From Syntrophus aciditrophicus (lineage in GTDB: Bacteria > Desulfobacterota > Syntrophia > Syntrophales > UBA5619), in the NCBI GenBank assembly GCA_020726025.1, contig DYTH01000005.1:1-51390 (forward strand): 51,390 nucleotides of DNA, written 5' to 3'. The translations under genes and the position numbers were made by a program. The notes under the pieces were generated by a model, which was not told where the DNA came from, did no database searches, and saw nothing but the letters and a program-made list of their open reading frames with translations. This document shows positions 1-9,138 of the stretch, piece after piece; position 1 is the first letter of the stretch, and the number at the start of each line of letters is the position of its first letter.

Positions 1-50
1 ACCCTGACCCTCCCCCGTGAAGGGGGAGGGAATTTCAGACTTTTGACGAG
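1..50. repeat. End of a dispersed intergenic repeat, with hairpin
   Basis: Positions 8-30 form a hairpin with a perfect 9-bp stem (CCCTCCCCC / GGGGGAGGG) and a 5-nt loop. Positions 38-50 (GACTTTTGACGAG) are identical to the right terminal repeat of the element at 11430-11549. Positions 57-74 carry AAGCTTAATGTTCATAAA, a motif that recurs near 11130 and 11221. This is probably the right end of an element that began upstream of the window. Confidence 0.6.
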
Positions 51-145
51 AGCATTAAGCTTAATGTTCATAAATTGTGCGGGTACGTTTATCTGCATAG
101 GGTCGTTCTGTTAAGGTAAAGAATTGGGGATGTCAAGGAAATATA

Positions 146-1717
146 ATGATTGTGATCACGGAAAGTCCTGATTCGCGGGCGATACTTCTGGTGCATCCCC
201 CCGCGGCTAAGGCGTGCGAACCTCCGGGAGGGCCGGCGCGACTTGCCTGCGCGCTTCGCCGGAACAAAATCCGATGCGCGGTATGGGATGCCAACGTGGA
301 AGGTCAGATGGCCCTGATGAAGGCGACCGCAGACACATTCGCCGCATCCGGGGAAAAAGGCGAAAGATGGCTCCGGCGCGCCTCGGTTCATGTATTTGAC
401 AATATCGAACTTCTGAAAAAAGCCGACGGCTATCTGAATAACGACCGCTACCGCCGGGCGGTTATCGATATCAACCATCTTCTCACGGCTGCCGGCAGGC
501 CCTTCGGGGTGCGGATGAGCCTTGCCGATTACCATGACGACAGGCTTTCGCCTCTTCGGAGCGCGGATCTTCTCCTTGCGGCGAAGGAGCCCGAAAGAAA
601 TCCGTTTTATGAATGGTTCAGCCGTCGCCTCCCGCTTCGCATGCAAGAGGATAGTTTCCAATGGGTCGGTTTTTCACTGAATTACCTGAGCCAGGCGCTG
701 AGCGCCTTTGCGATGATCGGTTTCTTGCGTCGCGAATACCCGCACGTTCGGATTGTCGTCGGCGGCGGGCTCGCGACATCCTGGATGCGCAGTTCCGGAT
801 GGAAAAATCATTTTGACGGCCTTATTGATGAATTTGTCGCCGGCCCGGGTGAGCTGCCGTTGCTGAAAATTCTCGGACGCAGGCCCGAAGGTCATTATTC
901 TTTGCCCGATTATGCCGGGTTTCCGATGAACGATTATCTGTCGCCGGGTTTTGTCCTCCCCTACAGCGCGTCCGGAGGCTGCTGGTGGAGGCGATGCACG
1001 TTCTGCCCCGAGGTTGCCGAAAAGAGTCCCTATTTGCCTGTTTCTCCGACCTTGGCGCTGGAAGATCTGCGTGCGCTTACCCTGCAGACGAATCCACGGC
1101 TGATTCACATGCTCGATAACGCATTGAGTCCGGCTCTCCTCGAGGCGTTTGCTGCAAATCCCCCCGGCGCCCCGTGGTATGGATTCGCCAGGGTTGACGC
1201 CCGCCTCGCCGATCCGGTTTTCTGCGGGAAATTGCGCGATTCCGGCTGCGTCATGCTGAAGCTGGGGATAGAGTCCGGCGACCAGCAGGTGCTCGATGCG
1301 CTTCAGAAGGGGATAACCCTGCCCGATGTATCCCGAACGCTGAAGAACCTCAAAAATGCAGGCATTGCCGCGTATGTCTATCTTCTCTTTGGAACGCCGG
1401 CAGAAAATGCCGATGCGGCGAAAAGGACGCTCTCTTTCGTTGAAGCGCACGCCGATGCGATAGATTTCTTGAATCTGGCGATCTTCAATCTGCCGGTTGA
1501 TTCGCCGGAAGCGAAAATGGTTGCATCGGGCGAGTTTTACGAAGGCGACCTTTCTCTCTACAGGCCGTTTGTTCATCCCCAGGGGTGGAGTCGTCGTGAG
1601 GTAAGGCGGTTTCTCGATGCCGAATTCAAGAGAAATCCGCTGATTGCCGGCATCGTCAGGCGCGACCCGCCGTTTTTTACCTCAAACCACGCCCCGTTTC
1701 TGATCAAAAAAAGCTGA
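146..1717 (+). CDS. Radical SAM protein with B12-binding-like N-terminus
   Basis: A 523-residue radical SAM enzyme of unknown substrate. The N-terminus (ILLVHPPAAKA, a Gly/Pro loop, then a conserved Asp-Asn) and the stretch VVGGGLATSW ... VAGPGELPLL resemble the cobalamin-binding-like fold that precedes the radical SAM barrel in many such proteins. No clear DxHxxG cobalamin ligand motif is visible. The cluster-binding motif is GCWWRRCTFCPE near residue 280, which is CX4CX2C and not the usual CX3CX2C; GCWW-type motifs do occur in this superfamily. A GIESGDQQVL stretch after the barrel core is typical of SAM-binding strands. The start ATG follows an AAGGAAAT ribosome site. The gene stands alone between repeats, so context gives no function. 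Superfamily sure, role unknown. Confidence 0.85.
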   Translation: MIVITESPDSRAILLVHPPAAKACEPPGGPARLACALRRNKIRCAVWDANVEGQMALMKATADTFAASGEKGERWLRRASVHVFDNIELLKKADGYLNNDRYRRAVIDINHLLTAAGRPFGVRMSLADYHDDRLSPLRSADLLLAAKEPERNPFYEWFSRRLPLRMQEDSFQWVGFSLNYLSQALSAFAMIGFLRREYPHVRIVVGGGLATSWMRSSGWKNHFDGLIDEFVAGPGELPLLKILGRRPEGHYSLPDYAGFPMNDYLSPGFVLPYSASGGCWWRRCTFCPEVAEKSPYLPVSPTLALEDLRALTLQTNPRLIHMLDNALSPALLEAFAANPPGAPWYGFARVDARLADPVFCGKLRDSGCVMLKLGIESGDQQVLDALQKGITLPDVSRTLKNLKNAGIAAYVYLLFGTPAENADAAKRTLSFVEAHADAIDFLNLAIFNLPVDSPEAKMVASGEFYEGDLSLYRPFVHPQGWSRREVRRFLDAEFKRNPLIAGIVRRDPPFFTSNHAPFLIKKS

Positions 1718-1729
1718 TCAAGAATGTTT

Positions 1730-1861
1730 GTAACTATTCAGCACTTAAAAAAGATTGTCATCCCCGAATGCTTCTATCGGGGATATGGTTTTAAAACCGG
1801 CGCCATATTCCCGATTACAACCTCGGGAATGACAGATTTTATTATCATGCTGAATAGTTAC
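1730..1861. mobile_element. MITE-like element, 132 bp, 14-bp terminal inverted repeats
   Basis: The ends are perfect inverted repeats: GTAACTATTCAGCA at 1730-1743 and TGCTGAATAGTTAC at 1848-1861. Inside are the palindromes CATCCCCGAATG...CGGGGAT and TTCCCGATTACAACCTCGGGAA. The same ends and the same internal hairpins bound a longer copy at 11319-11622. There is no transposase gene, so this would be a non-autonomous element. A 67-codon open frame over it is a by-product of the repeat. The rest of the gap to 1984 shows nothing else. Confidence 0.7.
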
Positions 1862-1984
1862 GAAGGTTTTTATCATAAAGACAATGTTCAAGATGGGTCT
1901 GCTCCCTTGAAACTATGGAAAAAATAACCGGGGAAATTGTCCAGTCCAGGGATTTCATTGTCTCGGGATTGACCAATTCCTGAA

Positions 1985-2758
1985 TCAGTGGAGTATCTGG
2001 CTTAAAAACAGTTTTGTCCGGTCGTGCTGGGGGTTGTCAAAAAACTGGTGCGGGGTGTTTTCCTCGACAATCTTCCCGTAATCGACAAAGAGAACACGGT
2101 GAGCGACGCTTTTTGCAAAGCCCATCTCATGGGAAACGACGAGCATCGTCATTCCGTCTTCGGCCAGATTGATCATGACGTCGAGGACTTCCTTGACCAT
2201 TTCCGGGTCGAGCGCGGAAGTTGGTTCGTCGAAGAGCATGATCTTCGGCTTCATGCAGAGGCTTCGGGCAATTGCCACCCGCTGCTGCTGGCCGCCGGAT
2301 AGCTGCCCAGGGTATTTGAGCGCCTGCTCGGCGATATGCACCTTTTCAAGATAGAACATGGCCGTTTCCTCGGCCTCTTTCTGCGGCGTCTTGCGGACCC
2401 AGATAGGTCCCAGCGTCAGATTTTCGAGAATCGACAGGTGGGGAAAGAGATTGAAATGCTGGAAGACCATGCCAACTTCAGCCCGTATCTTTTCTATATT
2501 CTTGATATTGTTCGATAGTTCCGTTCCGTCAACGATGATTCTACCCTTCTGATGTTCTTCAAGACGGTTGATGCAACGGATCAACGTCGATTTTCCCGAT
2601 CCGGACGGGCCGCAGATGACGATTCGTTCTCCCTTGTAAACGGTCAGGTTGATATCCTGCAGAACGTGCAGTTCCCCGAACCATTTGTGCAGTCCTGTGA
2701 TTTCGATGATCTTGTCCTGGCTGTCCCGATGGATATCAGTGGTTGTTTCGTTCGTCAT
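1985..2758 (-). CDS. aapP: Amino-acid ABC transporter ATP-binding protein
   Basis: The ATPase that powers the AapJQMP polar amino-acid importer. All ABC motifs are visible: Walker [11 protein letters not shown]-loop VFQHFNLFP, signature [14 protein letters not shown], Walker [13 protein letters not shown] and the H-loop VVSHEM. I chose the ATG at 2758 ([11 protein letters not shown], 257 residues), which matches the usual length of GlnQ/AapP proteins and lies one base past the stop of the upstream permease gene (TGAAATG). An in-frame start farther upstream would add 16 unlikely residues inside that permease gene. It is the last gene of the operon on this strand. Substrate range is inferred from the family (general L-amino acids). 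Confidence 0.93.
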   Translation of the reverse strand: MTNETTTDIHRDSQDKIIEITGLHKWFGELHVLQDINLTVYKGERIVICGPSGSGKSTLIRCINRLEEHQKGRIIVDGTELSNNIKNIEKIRAEVGMVFQHFNLFPHLSILENLTLGPIWVRKTPQKEAEETAMFYLEKVHIAEQALKYPGQLSGGQQQRVAIARSLCMKPKIMLFDEPTSALDPEMVKEVLDVMINLAEDGMTMLVVSHEMGFAKSVAHRVLFVDYGKIVEENTPHQFFDNPQHDRTKLFLSQILH

Positions 2759-2759
2759 T

Positions 2760-3821
2760 TCAGTGGAGTTCCTTTTCAAGTTTGCGGCTGTAGTTAGACA
2801 TGGCAAAGCACGAGATGAAGTAGATCGCCGCTACAAACAGGTACACCTCGGGACTGTATCCCATCCAGTCGGGGTTGGAAAGAGTCGATTTGCTTGTCTT
2901 CAGCAGGTCGTAGAGGGCGATGATAACGACCAGCGACGTATCCTTGAAGGCGGAGATGAGTATTCCCACGGAGGGGGGGATGACAATTTTGAGCGCCTGC
3001 GGGAGAATGATGAGACGCATCTTCTGCGGGAAACTCAGTCCCAGCGAGTCGGCCGCTTCGTACTGGCCTTTCGCGATTGCCTGAAGGCCGCCCCGGACAA
3101 CCTCCGCTATATAGGCGGCTGTGAAGAGGATGATTGCCATCTGGGCGCGGATGATCTTGTTTATCGTCAGCCCCTCCGGCAGAAACAGGGGAAACAGAAT
3201 GGAAGACATGAACAACAGGCTGATCAACGGGACCCCGCGGATCAGCTCGATATAGAGCACGCTGAAGGTCTTGATCGCGGGCATCTTCGATCTTCTCCCC
3301 AGCGCCAGAACTACGCCGAGTGGATAGGCGGCAATCATTCCGAAAAATGCCAGCATCATGGTTAGAGGCAACCCGCCCCATTTATCGCTTTCCACAGGGG
3401 CAAGTCCGAGAATCCCGCCTTTCATCAAAAGCCCCATGAAGAAGAGACCGGCAATCCAGCCATAGAAAAGAGTCTTGTTCCAGTGGTTTCTGTTTTTACT
3501 GTAAAGAAGAAGTCCGACCAGCAGGATCATCGCCAGCAATGGCCGCCATTGGAGATCGTAGGGATAGAAGCCGAAGATAATGAAACGCAGATTCGCGGTA
3601 ATGACCGACCAGCAGGCGCCGTTTCCCTCCCGGCAGGCAGCCGCGGTCGAGCGCCACAGACTGTCCACGAAGGCCCACTTGATGAAAGGGGGGATGATCT
3701 TGTAGAGGGCAAAAAGCAGGACGATGGTGATGATGGAGTTAAAAACCCCGTTGAAGAGGTTTTCTTTCAGCCATGGAAGGATGCGATTAAGAAATGATTT
3801 TTTTTGAAGTTCTCTGTTCAT
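2760..3821 (-). CDS. aapM: Amino-acid ABC transporter permease
   Basis: A 353-residue inner-membrane permease, one half of the channel. The long N-terminal part has several membrane segments and an extra ~100-residue region typical of AapM over HisM-type permeases. The C-terminal half carries the ABC permease (EAA) loop around [24 protein letters not shown], where AapP docks; the key residues are E-A-A then a G about 4 residues on. It lies 6 bp after aapQ and its stop abuts the aapP start, so translation is probably coupled. Confidence 0.92.
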   Translation of the reverse strand: MNRELQKKSFLNRILPWLKENLFNGVFNSIITIVLLFALYKIIPPFIKWAFVDSLWRSTAAACREGNGACWSVITANLRFIIFGFYPYDLQWRPLLAMILLVGLLLYSKNRNHWNKTLFYGWIAGLFFMGLLMKGGILGLAPVESDKWGGLPLTMMLAFFGMIAAYPLGVVLALGRRSKMPAIKTFSVLYIELIRGVPLISLLFMSSILFPLFLPEGLTINKIIRAQMAIILFTAAYIAEVVRGGLQAIAKGQYEAADSLGLSFPQKMRLIILPQALKIVIPPSVGILISAFKDTSLVVIIALYDLLKTSKSTLSNPDWMGYSPEVYLFVAAIYFISCFAMSNYSRKLEKELH

Positions 3822-3827
3822 GACGGT

Positions 3828-5024
3828 TTATCTTTCCACAAAGGCCATTTTCCTGTTGTACCAGTTCATGAAGACCGATGTTGTCAGGCTGAAGAAAAGG
3901 TAAACAGCCATGATCAGTAAAATGCCTTCGATGGCCTGTCCGGTCTGATTGATCGTTGTGCTGGCAACCGATACGAAATCGGGAAACCCGATGGCGACTG
4001 CAAGAGAGCTGTTTTTCGTCAGATTGAGCATCTGGCTTGTCAAGGGAGGAATGATCACCCGAAGAGCCTGCGGCAAAATGACCAGCCGGAGAACCTGTCC
4101 CGGCTTCAGCCCCAGAGACATGGCCGCCTCTGTCTGACCGTGACTGATTGCCTGGATGCCGGCCCGGACGATTTCGGCGACAAAGGCTGCGGTGTAGAGC
4201 ACCAGACCAAGCAGAAGAGCTGAAAATTCGGGGCTGACGGCAAGCCCCCCCCTGAAATTGAACCCGCTGAGTTCCGGGGCGCTCATTTTCAATGGGGCGC
4301 CGACAAAAAGCCAGACAATGAGGGGAATGCCAACGATGATCACGGAGGAAACAGTGAAAGCGGGGAGAATCCGGCCCGTTTTTTTCTGGTAATTTTTTGC
4401 CATCCGCCGGAAAAACCAGGCGGCGGCCAGTCCGACAAGAAGAGCCATAAATACATACTGGTAAACGGGGTTCCATTCTGGTACGGCCATAACCAGGCCG
4501 CGGTTGCTGATAAAGACATCGGACCCTATCTCTATTGCATCCCTCGGCGATGGAAGAATTTCGCAAAACAGGCTGTACCAGAAAAACAACTGCAACAGGA
4601 TGGGGATGTCCTGAAAGATTTCGATGTAGGCGCCGGCAATTCTGGAAACGAGCCAGTTTTTGGAAATTCTCGCAATTCCGACAAAAGTTCCGAGAATCGT
4701 TGTCAGGACGATGCCGACGAAGGCGACCTTGACGGTATTCAAGGCGCCGACGAACAAAGCCTTGAAATAGGGATCCGCGGGCGAGTAAGGAATGACAGCC
4801 TCGCCGATCTCGAAAGACGCTTCTTTCTGAAGAAACCCGAAACCGGTGGCTATTGCCTGTCTCTTCAGATTGTCGGCAGTGTTGGAAACAAGAAAATATC
4901 CAAGGATTACAACCAGTGTCAAGGCAATAAACTGATAGGCGAGCGACCGGAACTTCGGATCGTTGAGCAGGCCGGACTTTCCTCCGGCCCCAATATGGAA
5001 ATTCGGTTCAATGTTTTTTTTCAT
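3828..5024 (-). CDS. aapQ: Amino-acid ABC transporter permease
   Basis: A 398-residue inner-membrane permease, partner of AapM. The N-terminus has one membrane segment after a polar start (MKKNIEPNFHIG), followed by a large periplasmic insertion and the five-helix core. The EAA loop reads EAAMSLGLKPGQVLRLVILP. I chose the ATG at 5024 over a TTG one codon upstream. The ribosome site is weak. The gap back to the binding-protein gene is 250 bp and holds a strong hairpin (5207-5248), so permease expression may be lower than that of the binding protein. Confidence 0.92.
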   Translation of the reverse strand: MKKNIEPNFHIGAGGKSGLLNDPKFRSLAYQFIALTLVVILGYFLVSNTADNLKRQAIATGFGFLQKEASFEIGEAVIPYSPADPYFKALFVGALNTVKVAFVGIVLTTILGTFVGIARISKNWLVSRIAGAYIEIFQDIPILLQLFFWYSLFCEILPSPRDAIEIGSDVFISNRGLVMAVPEWNPVYQYVFMALLVGLAAAWFFRRMAKNYQKKTGRILPAFTVSSVIIVGIPLIVWLFVGAPLKMSAPELSGFNFRGGLAVSPEFSALLLGLVLYTAAFVAEIVRAGIQAISHGQTEAAMSLGLKPGQVLRLVILPQALRVIIPPLTSQMLNLTKNSSLAVAIGFPDFVSVASTTINQTGQAIEGILLIMAVYLFFSLTTSVFMNWYNRKMAFVER

Positions 5025-5206
5025 CAACGCACTTTAACGCAAACCTTATGATGCCGCACAGCCATTACCGCCCGAGGCGGTCATGAATCCGTGCATGCAC
5101 AGGGAGTTCTATCCTGTCGGCAAGGAGAATCCCGGGAAGGGCATCATCTGCAGGGGCAACTCATGAATGGCCTCTGCATCGTTTTCATGCCCAATGTGTT
5201 GTTTTT

Positions 5207-5248
5207 CGGCATTCGGCAGAAAGGATTTTCCCTTTCTGCCGAATGCCG
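5207..5248 (-). promoter_or_regulatory. Intercistronic 18-bp perfect hairpin after aapJ
   Basis: The arms CGGCATTCGGCAGAAAGG (5207-5224) and its exact complement (5231-5248) enclose a 6-nt loop. On the transcribed (minus) strand the stem is followed by A residues, not U, so it is not a classic intrinsic terminator. It more likely protects the 3' end of the aapJ mRNA, as REP-type hairpins do after other binding-protein genes. The remainder of the 5025-5274 gap shows no gene. Confidence 0.65.
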
Positions 5249-5274
5249 TTTTGTGATGGCAATTCCGGCGGCGA

Positions 5275-6294
5275 TTATTTGAACGGAGGCGTGTACATGA
5301 TCCCGCCATTGTTCCAGAGGGCGTTCAGGCCGCGCTGGATTTTCAGCGGCGTGTTGGCGCCGACGTTCCGTTCGAAGACTTCGCCGTAGTTTCCTACCTG
5401 TTTGATGATGTTGTAGGCCCACTTTTCATCAAGACCGAGGGCCTTCCCGTTGCCCGGGGAGACTCCAAGAAATCGTTTTACGTTCGGGTTGGCGCTTTTG
5501 AGCATCTGGTCAACGTTTTTGGAGGTTATGTCGAGTTCTTCAGCCTCGATCATGGCCATAACCGCGTAATTAACGATGTCTCTCCATTTGTCATCCCCAT
5601 GGCGGACGGCCGGGGCAAGCGGTTCTTTTGAAATGATGTCGGGCAGGATGACATAATCGTCCGGCTTGGGGGCGACGGCCCGTGTCCCCGCCAGTTGCGA
5701 TGCATCCGAGGTGAGAACGTCGCATCTTCCGGAGAAGAAGGCCTTTGCAAGCTCTGCCGTGTTTTCAATAACGACGGGTTTCATTTTCATTTTGTTCGTT
5801 CTGAAGTAATCGGCAACATTCAGCTCGGTGGTGGTTCCGGGAAGGACGCAGACCGTTGCGCCGTCAAGCTCTCTGGCGGTTTTGACCTTCAGCTTTTTAG
5901 GCACCAGAAAACCCTGGCCGTCGTAGTAGTTGACATGAACGAAGTCAAGCCCGAGTTCCGTGTCCCGCCCGAGGGTCTGGGTGGCGTTGCGGCAAAGAAC
6001 GTCAATCTCGCCGGCCTGCAGCGCGGTAAAGCGCTGAACAGCGGTCAGAGGGATAAACTTGATCTTGTTTGCATCCCCAAACACCGCAACGGCGACGGCC
6101 CGCCCTGTATCGACGTCGAGACCCCGCCAGACCCCCTTCTCATCCGGCTTGCCGAAGCCGAAGAGTTCGCCGTTAACGCCTGCTGTTACATATCCCTTTG
6201 ACTTCACGGTGTCATACGTCTGGCCGGCAAAGGCCATTCCGCTTAACATGACAACAAGAGCTGCAACCACGAAATACAATCCTGCTTTCTTCAT
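5275..6294 (-). CDS. aapJ: Periplasmic amino-acid binding protein
   Basis: A 339-residue substrate-binding protein of the AapJ/SBP family 3. It has a clean signal peptide (MKKAG, hydrophobic core, cleavage near GMAFA-GQ). The mature part begins KGYVTAGVNGELFGFGKPDE and includes GLDVDTGRAVAVAVFGD, the usual ligand-site region. The ribosome site is strong (AAAGGAGGAGGAAT before ATG). It is the first gene of the aapJQMP operon and is read toward lower coordinates. A small GC-rich hairpin (GCCGGActcTCCGGC, about 6327-6341) lies in its leader. Confidence 0.93.
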   Translation of the reverse strand: MKKAGLYFVVAALVVMLSGMAFAGQTYDTVKSKGYVTAGVNGELFGFGKPDEKGVWRGLDVDTGRAVAVAVFGDANKIKFIPLTAVQRFTALQAGEIDVLCRNATQTLGRDTELGLDFVHVNYYDGQGFLVPKKLKVKTARELDGATVCVLPGTTTELNVADYFRTNKMKMKPVVIENTAELAKAFFSGRCDVLTSDASQLAGTRAVAPKPDDYVILPDIISKEPLAPAVRHGDDKWRDIVNYAVMAMIEAEELDITSKNVDQMLKSANPNVKRFLGVSPGNGKALGLDEKWAYNIIKQVGNYGEVFERNVGANTPLKIQRGLNALWNNGGIMYTPPFK

Positions 6295-7066
6295 ATTCCT
6301 CCTCCTTTATTCAGATAGTCATTAAGCCGGACTCTCCGGCCTTTAAAGCTTTTGGGGTATAGCCAAACCTCTCTTTTGCCTCTATATCTGCTTCATAGAT
6401 TCCTTGAGAGGTGTGTGAATCTGGATGCAACTGACGGATATTCGTTGCGTGGGACTCTTACCTCAATGCCTTCAGTATTGTCAATCCATTTGATAATCAG
6501 CACAGTATGTTTTCTGTTATCACCGGCCAGAAATTATGCCAAAATTACCGGATAAAAAAAGGCCATGCTGAAAAAGGGATAAGGATCGACGTCTGAGGCA
6601 TGAATAATGACAAGGCTCTCCATTGGTTTGGCAACTTTTTTGTCTATCATGCCAAACCTCAATATTAACGGTTAACTATTTATCAGCAGGGCTTGAGAGT
6701 ATCTTTCGATAAGACCCCTTCTCATAAGTGATGGCGGACAGTATGATAAAGTTTTTTGTTTGTCAATTAATAATTAGAACAACTAAATGGAAGAAAAACA
6801 ATGAAATGGACTGTATGTCCAAGGCTGGAATGAAATGCATGGACTCGTGAGATCGGTGGGAGAGGTGGAAATGGCACCCTTTTATTCCGGTGATTCTGGC
6901 TTGGAATCAAAGCGGTGATGACAGTTTTCGAAACTGAAGGAGAATTCTTGACACAATTTCCGCAAAAGTATATTTGTGACGGCACGTTTTGATTCATCCA
7001 TAGCGACATAAATAATGATGCATCATCACTCTTTTTTGCTACAGTGAAGGCAGAAAGGAGAAAGCC
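6295..7066. other. Long gene-poor, AT-rich divergent intergenic region
   Basis: There is no credible gene in these 772 bp. The region separates aapJ (minus) from the small ORF and fabG (plus), so both promoters should lie here. A 9-bp perfect inverted repeat, GGTTTGGCA / TGCCAAACC, spans 6625-6658 and could be an operator or a hairpin. A weak minus-strand candidate promoter is TTGACA (complement of 6479-6484) with a poor TAAGAG -10. I see no convincing promoter on the plus strand. Confidence 0.4.
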
Positions 7067-7243
7067 ATGCGTAAATTTGGGATTAAAGATGCGTCGATTG
7101 GGGGAATAGCCGTTCAACAGGAGATTCAACGAGCTGACGAATCGCGTCAGGATCATGGACTCCATGGTATTTTGATGATCGGTAAGCCATTCCGCAGGCG
7201 TAAGCCAGGGCCCAAATCTGATCCTGTGGCCAGGGCTGCATAG
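7067..7243 (+). CDS. Small ORF, 58 aa, ending at an in-frame amber codon
   Basis: An ATG follows a good ribosome site (AAAGGAG, 7 nt away). The protein begins MRKFGIKDASIGGIAVQQE and contains a basic patch, KPFRRRKPGPK. It stops at TAG 7241-7243. After that TAG the same frame runs 14 more sense codons (TKLQELAIEKKEIK, a helix-like stretch) and ends in a TGA at 7286-7288 that overlaps the fabG start as ATGA, a typical operon junction. Either the gene truly ends at TAG, or a 73-residue gene acquired a nonsense codon, or the amber codon is read through. I do not recognise the family. It appears co-transcribed with fabG. Confidence 0.5.
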   Translation: MRKFGIKDASIGGIAVQQEIQRADESRQDHGLHGILMIGKPFRRRKPGPKSDPVARAA

Positions 7244-7284
7244 ACAAAACTCCAGGAATTGGCGATAGAGAAGAAAGAGATAAA

Positions 7285-8025
7285 ATGACGACAAAAGATA
7301 GAAATCATCGTGTAGCCGTTGTTACCGGGGGAAGCAGAGGAATTGGACGCGCCGTTGCCTTGGAGTTTGCCGCTCATGGCTATACGGTGGTAATAACGTA
7401 TCGAAACAATGATTCGGCGGCGGCAGAGACATTGCAGATGATTCACGATGCGGGAGGAATCGCCGAAGCGGTGAAATTTGACATCGGCCGGGCTGATGAG
7501 ACACAGAAGGCTGTAGAAGACATTTTCAACAGGCACAACCATGTGGACGCGCTGATTAATAACGCCGGCATCGCGGATGACGGGCTTTTTGTGACCATGC
7601 CCGAAACGGGCTGGCAGAGGGTTGTGAATACCAATCTGAACGGTTTTTACAATGTGACAAAACCGGCGCTGCGCGGGATGATCCGCCGGAAGAAGGGGGC
7701 GATCGTCTCACTGTCATCCGTGTCCGCGCTAACCGGGAACCGTGGACAGGCCAATTACGCGGCGGCCAAGGCCGGAATCATCGCCGCCAGCCGTTCCATC
7801 GCCGCCGAGTCGGCGAGGTTTGGCGTCAGGGTCAATGTGGTCGCGCCGGGGGCGATCGACACGGAGATGACCACAGGCCTGCCGCAGGGAAAAATCACCG
7901 AATTAATCCCCATGGGACGTCTTGGACGTCCCGACGAGGTGGCAAAGACAATCCGCTTTCTCTGCTCGGACGACGCCTCCTACATTACCGGCCAGGTTAT
8001 TTCGGTAAACGGCGGGATGTACTGA
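7285..8025 (+). CDS. fabG: 3-oxoacyl-ACP reductase family SDR
   Basis: A 246-residue short-chain dehydrogenase that probably reduces 3-oxoacyl-ACP or acetoacetyl-CoA with NADPH. The cofactor loop is TGGSRGIG (residues 14-21). NNAG is at 92-95. The catalytic tetrad is complete: N117, S145, Y158 and K162. The C-terminus SYITGQVISVNGGMY is typical of FabG. The ATG overlaps the stop of the read-through frame of the preceding small ORF. It converges on ddl with a 9-bp gap. It is not in a fatty-acid operon, so its true substrate is open. Confidence 0.88.
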   Translation: MTTKDRNHRVAVVTGGSRGIGRAVALEFAAHGYTVVITYRNNDSAAAETLQMIHDAGGIAEAVKFDIGRADETQKAVEDIFNRHNHVDALINNAGIADDGLFVTMPETGWQRVVNTNLNGFYNVTKPALRGMIRRKKGAIVSLSSVSALTGNRGQANYAAAKAGIIAASRSIAAESARFGVRVNVVAPGAIDTEMTTGLPQGKITELIPMGRLGRPDEVAKTIRFLCSDDASYITGQVISVNGGMY

Positions 8026-8034
8026 ATAAGATTT

Positions 8035-9090
8035 CTACAGAGGCCCCTTTTTCCCCTGATGAATGATGCGCGCGTTTTCTATAAGGCTGCCGAGGATCAT
8101 GGACGGCAGCATGCCGCCGTGGGCGGCCTGTTCAAAAAAGAATGACGAGGGGGCCATCCCGGATGCGGAGTTGGGGTCGGTGATCAATATACGGCCATCC
8201 TTCAGATAAAACCCGTCGATGCGACCGTAGGAGCGAAATCCGAGTGCGCGAAAGGCGCCGATCGCCTCTGCCTTGATCTTCTTGACAACGTCGGTGGAGA
8301 TATTTTTCGGCGGCGTAAATTTTCGGCAGCGCCCGGGCATATACTTGTCGTCGTAGGTGAAATAGTCGCTCTGCGGTTCTATTTCGGTCACTTCAAGCGC
8401 CCGGCAGCCTCCGTCTTCTTCAACGATGATCGTTGAAAATTCAATCCCATCGAGGAATTCCTCCACCAGGACGGCCCTGTCCCATGTAAGGGCGGCCTCC
8501 ATCCCGGCGGAAAGCTCCGCTTCGTTTCGGACATGGGTGACGCCGATGCTTGATCCTTCCCGTGGCGGTTTAGTGAAACAGGGAAAACCGATGGTTTCCA
8601 ATATCTTACGGGTGATTGCTTCAGAATCTTCGCGCCATTCTTTTTCTTGTACGAGGACGCTTCCGGGCGTCTTGAGCCCCTCAGACTTAAGGATCATCTG
8701 CTGAATGTGCTTGTCCATTCCGAGAGCCGAGGCCAGAACCCCGGCGCCCGTATAGGGTATCCGGAGCAGTTCGAGAAGCCCCTGGACGCAGCCGTCCTCG
8801 CCGAATTTTCCGTGCAGCGAGATGAAGGCAAAGTCAATCTCGTCGCGCAGTCCCTCGTAGAAAACGCGGCGCGCTTCGCTTTCAAGCCTCTCGGTAATGT
8901 CTTTCGTCGTATTCTGCGATATGAGCTGCCACGGAAGCACCCAGAGCTGCCCCTTTGCATCCATGAAGACGGGGAAGGGCTCATACGCGTCTCTGTCCAG
9001 ATTGTCGTAAACATTCCTGCCACTGTTCAGGGAAACTTCCCGTTCCGACGACATCCCGCCCAATATGACTCCTACCCTTAATCTTTCCAC
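8035..9090 (-). CDS. ddl: D-alanine--D-alanine ligase, divergent metal site
   Basis: A 351-residue ATP-grasp ligase that would join two D-Ala for peptidoglycan. The N-terminal GGMSSEREVSLNSG, the SLHGKFGEDG loop and the EGSSIGV loop are canonical. In the C-terminal metal site the usual Glu-x-Asn-(x)-x-Pro-Gly-Met reads DPNSASGM: the Glu is Asp and the Pro is Ser. The other ligands (Asp of GRID, and the Asn) are kept. The start is GTG at 9090, six bases after GGAG. It lies 48 bp downstream of alr on the same strand, so D-Ala supply and use are linked. Activity is likely but unproven; another D-amino-acid partner is possible. Confidence 0.87.
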   Translation of the reverse strand: MERLRVGVILGGMSSEREVSLNSGRNVYDNLDRDAYEPFPVFMDAKGQLWVLPWQLISQNTTKDITERLESEARRVFYEGLRDEIDFAFISLHGKFGEDGCVQGLLELLRIPYTGAGVLASALGMDKHIQQMILKSEGLKTPGSVLVQEKEWREDSEAITRKILETIGFPCFTKPPREGSSIGVTHVRNEAELSAGMEAALTWDRAVLVEEFLDGIEFSTIIVEEDGGCRALEVTEIEPQSDYFTYDDKYMPGRCRKFTPPKNISTDVVKKIKAEAIGAFRALGFRSYGRIDGFYLKDGRILITDPNSASGMAPSSFFFEQAAHGGMLPSMILGSLIENARIIHQGKKGPL

Positions 9091-9138
9091 AAAAAACTCC
9101 CCTGAATTGTTTAATCATCCATGTTTCGCTGTAAAGCG

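Noticed and set aside
1724-1927. 67-codon open frame after the radical SAM gene
   Set aside because: It lies over the MITE-like inverted repeat and has no ribosome site; the frame is a by-product of the repeat.
6629-6643. TGGCAACTTTTTTGT as a sigma-54 promoter for the small ORF and fabG
   Set aside because: The -12 pair is GT instead of GC and it lies over 400 bp from the gene.
6767-7294. 175-codon open frame on the minus strand
   Set aside because: Low-complexity composition, no ribosome site, and it overlaps the better-supported small ORF on the plus strand.
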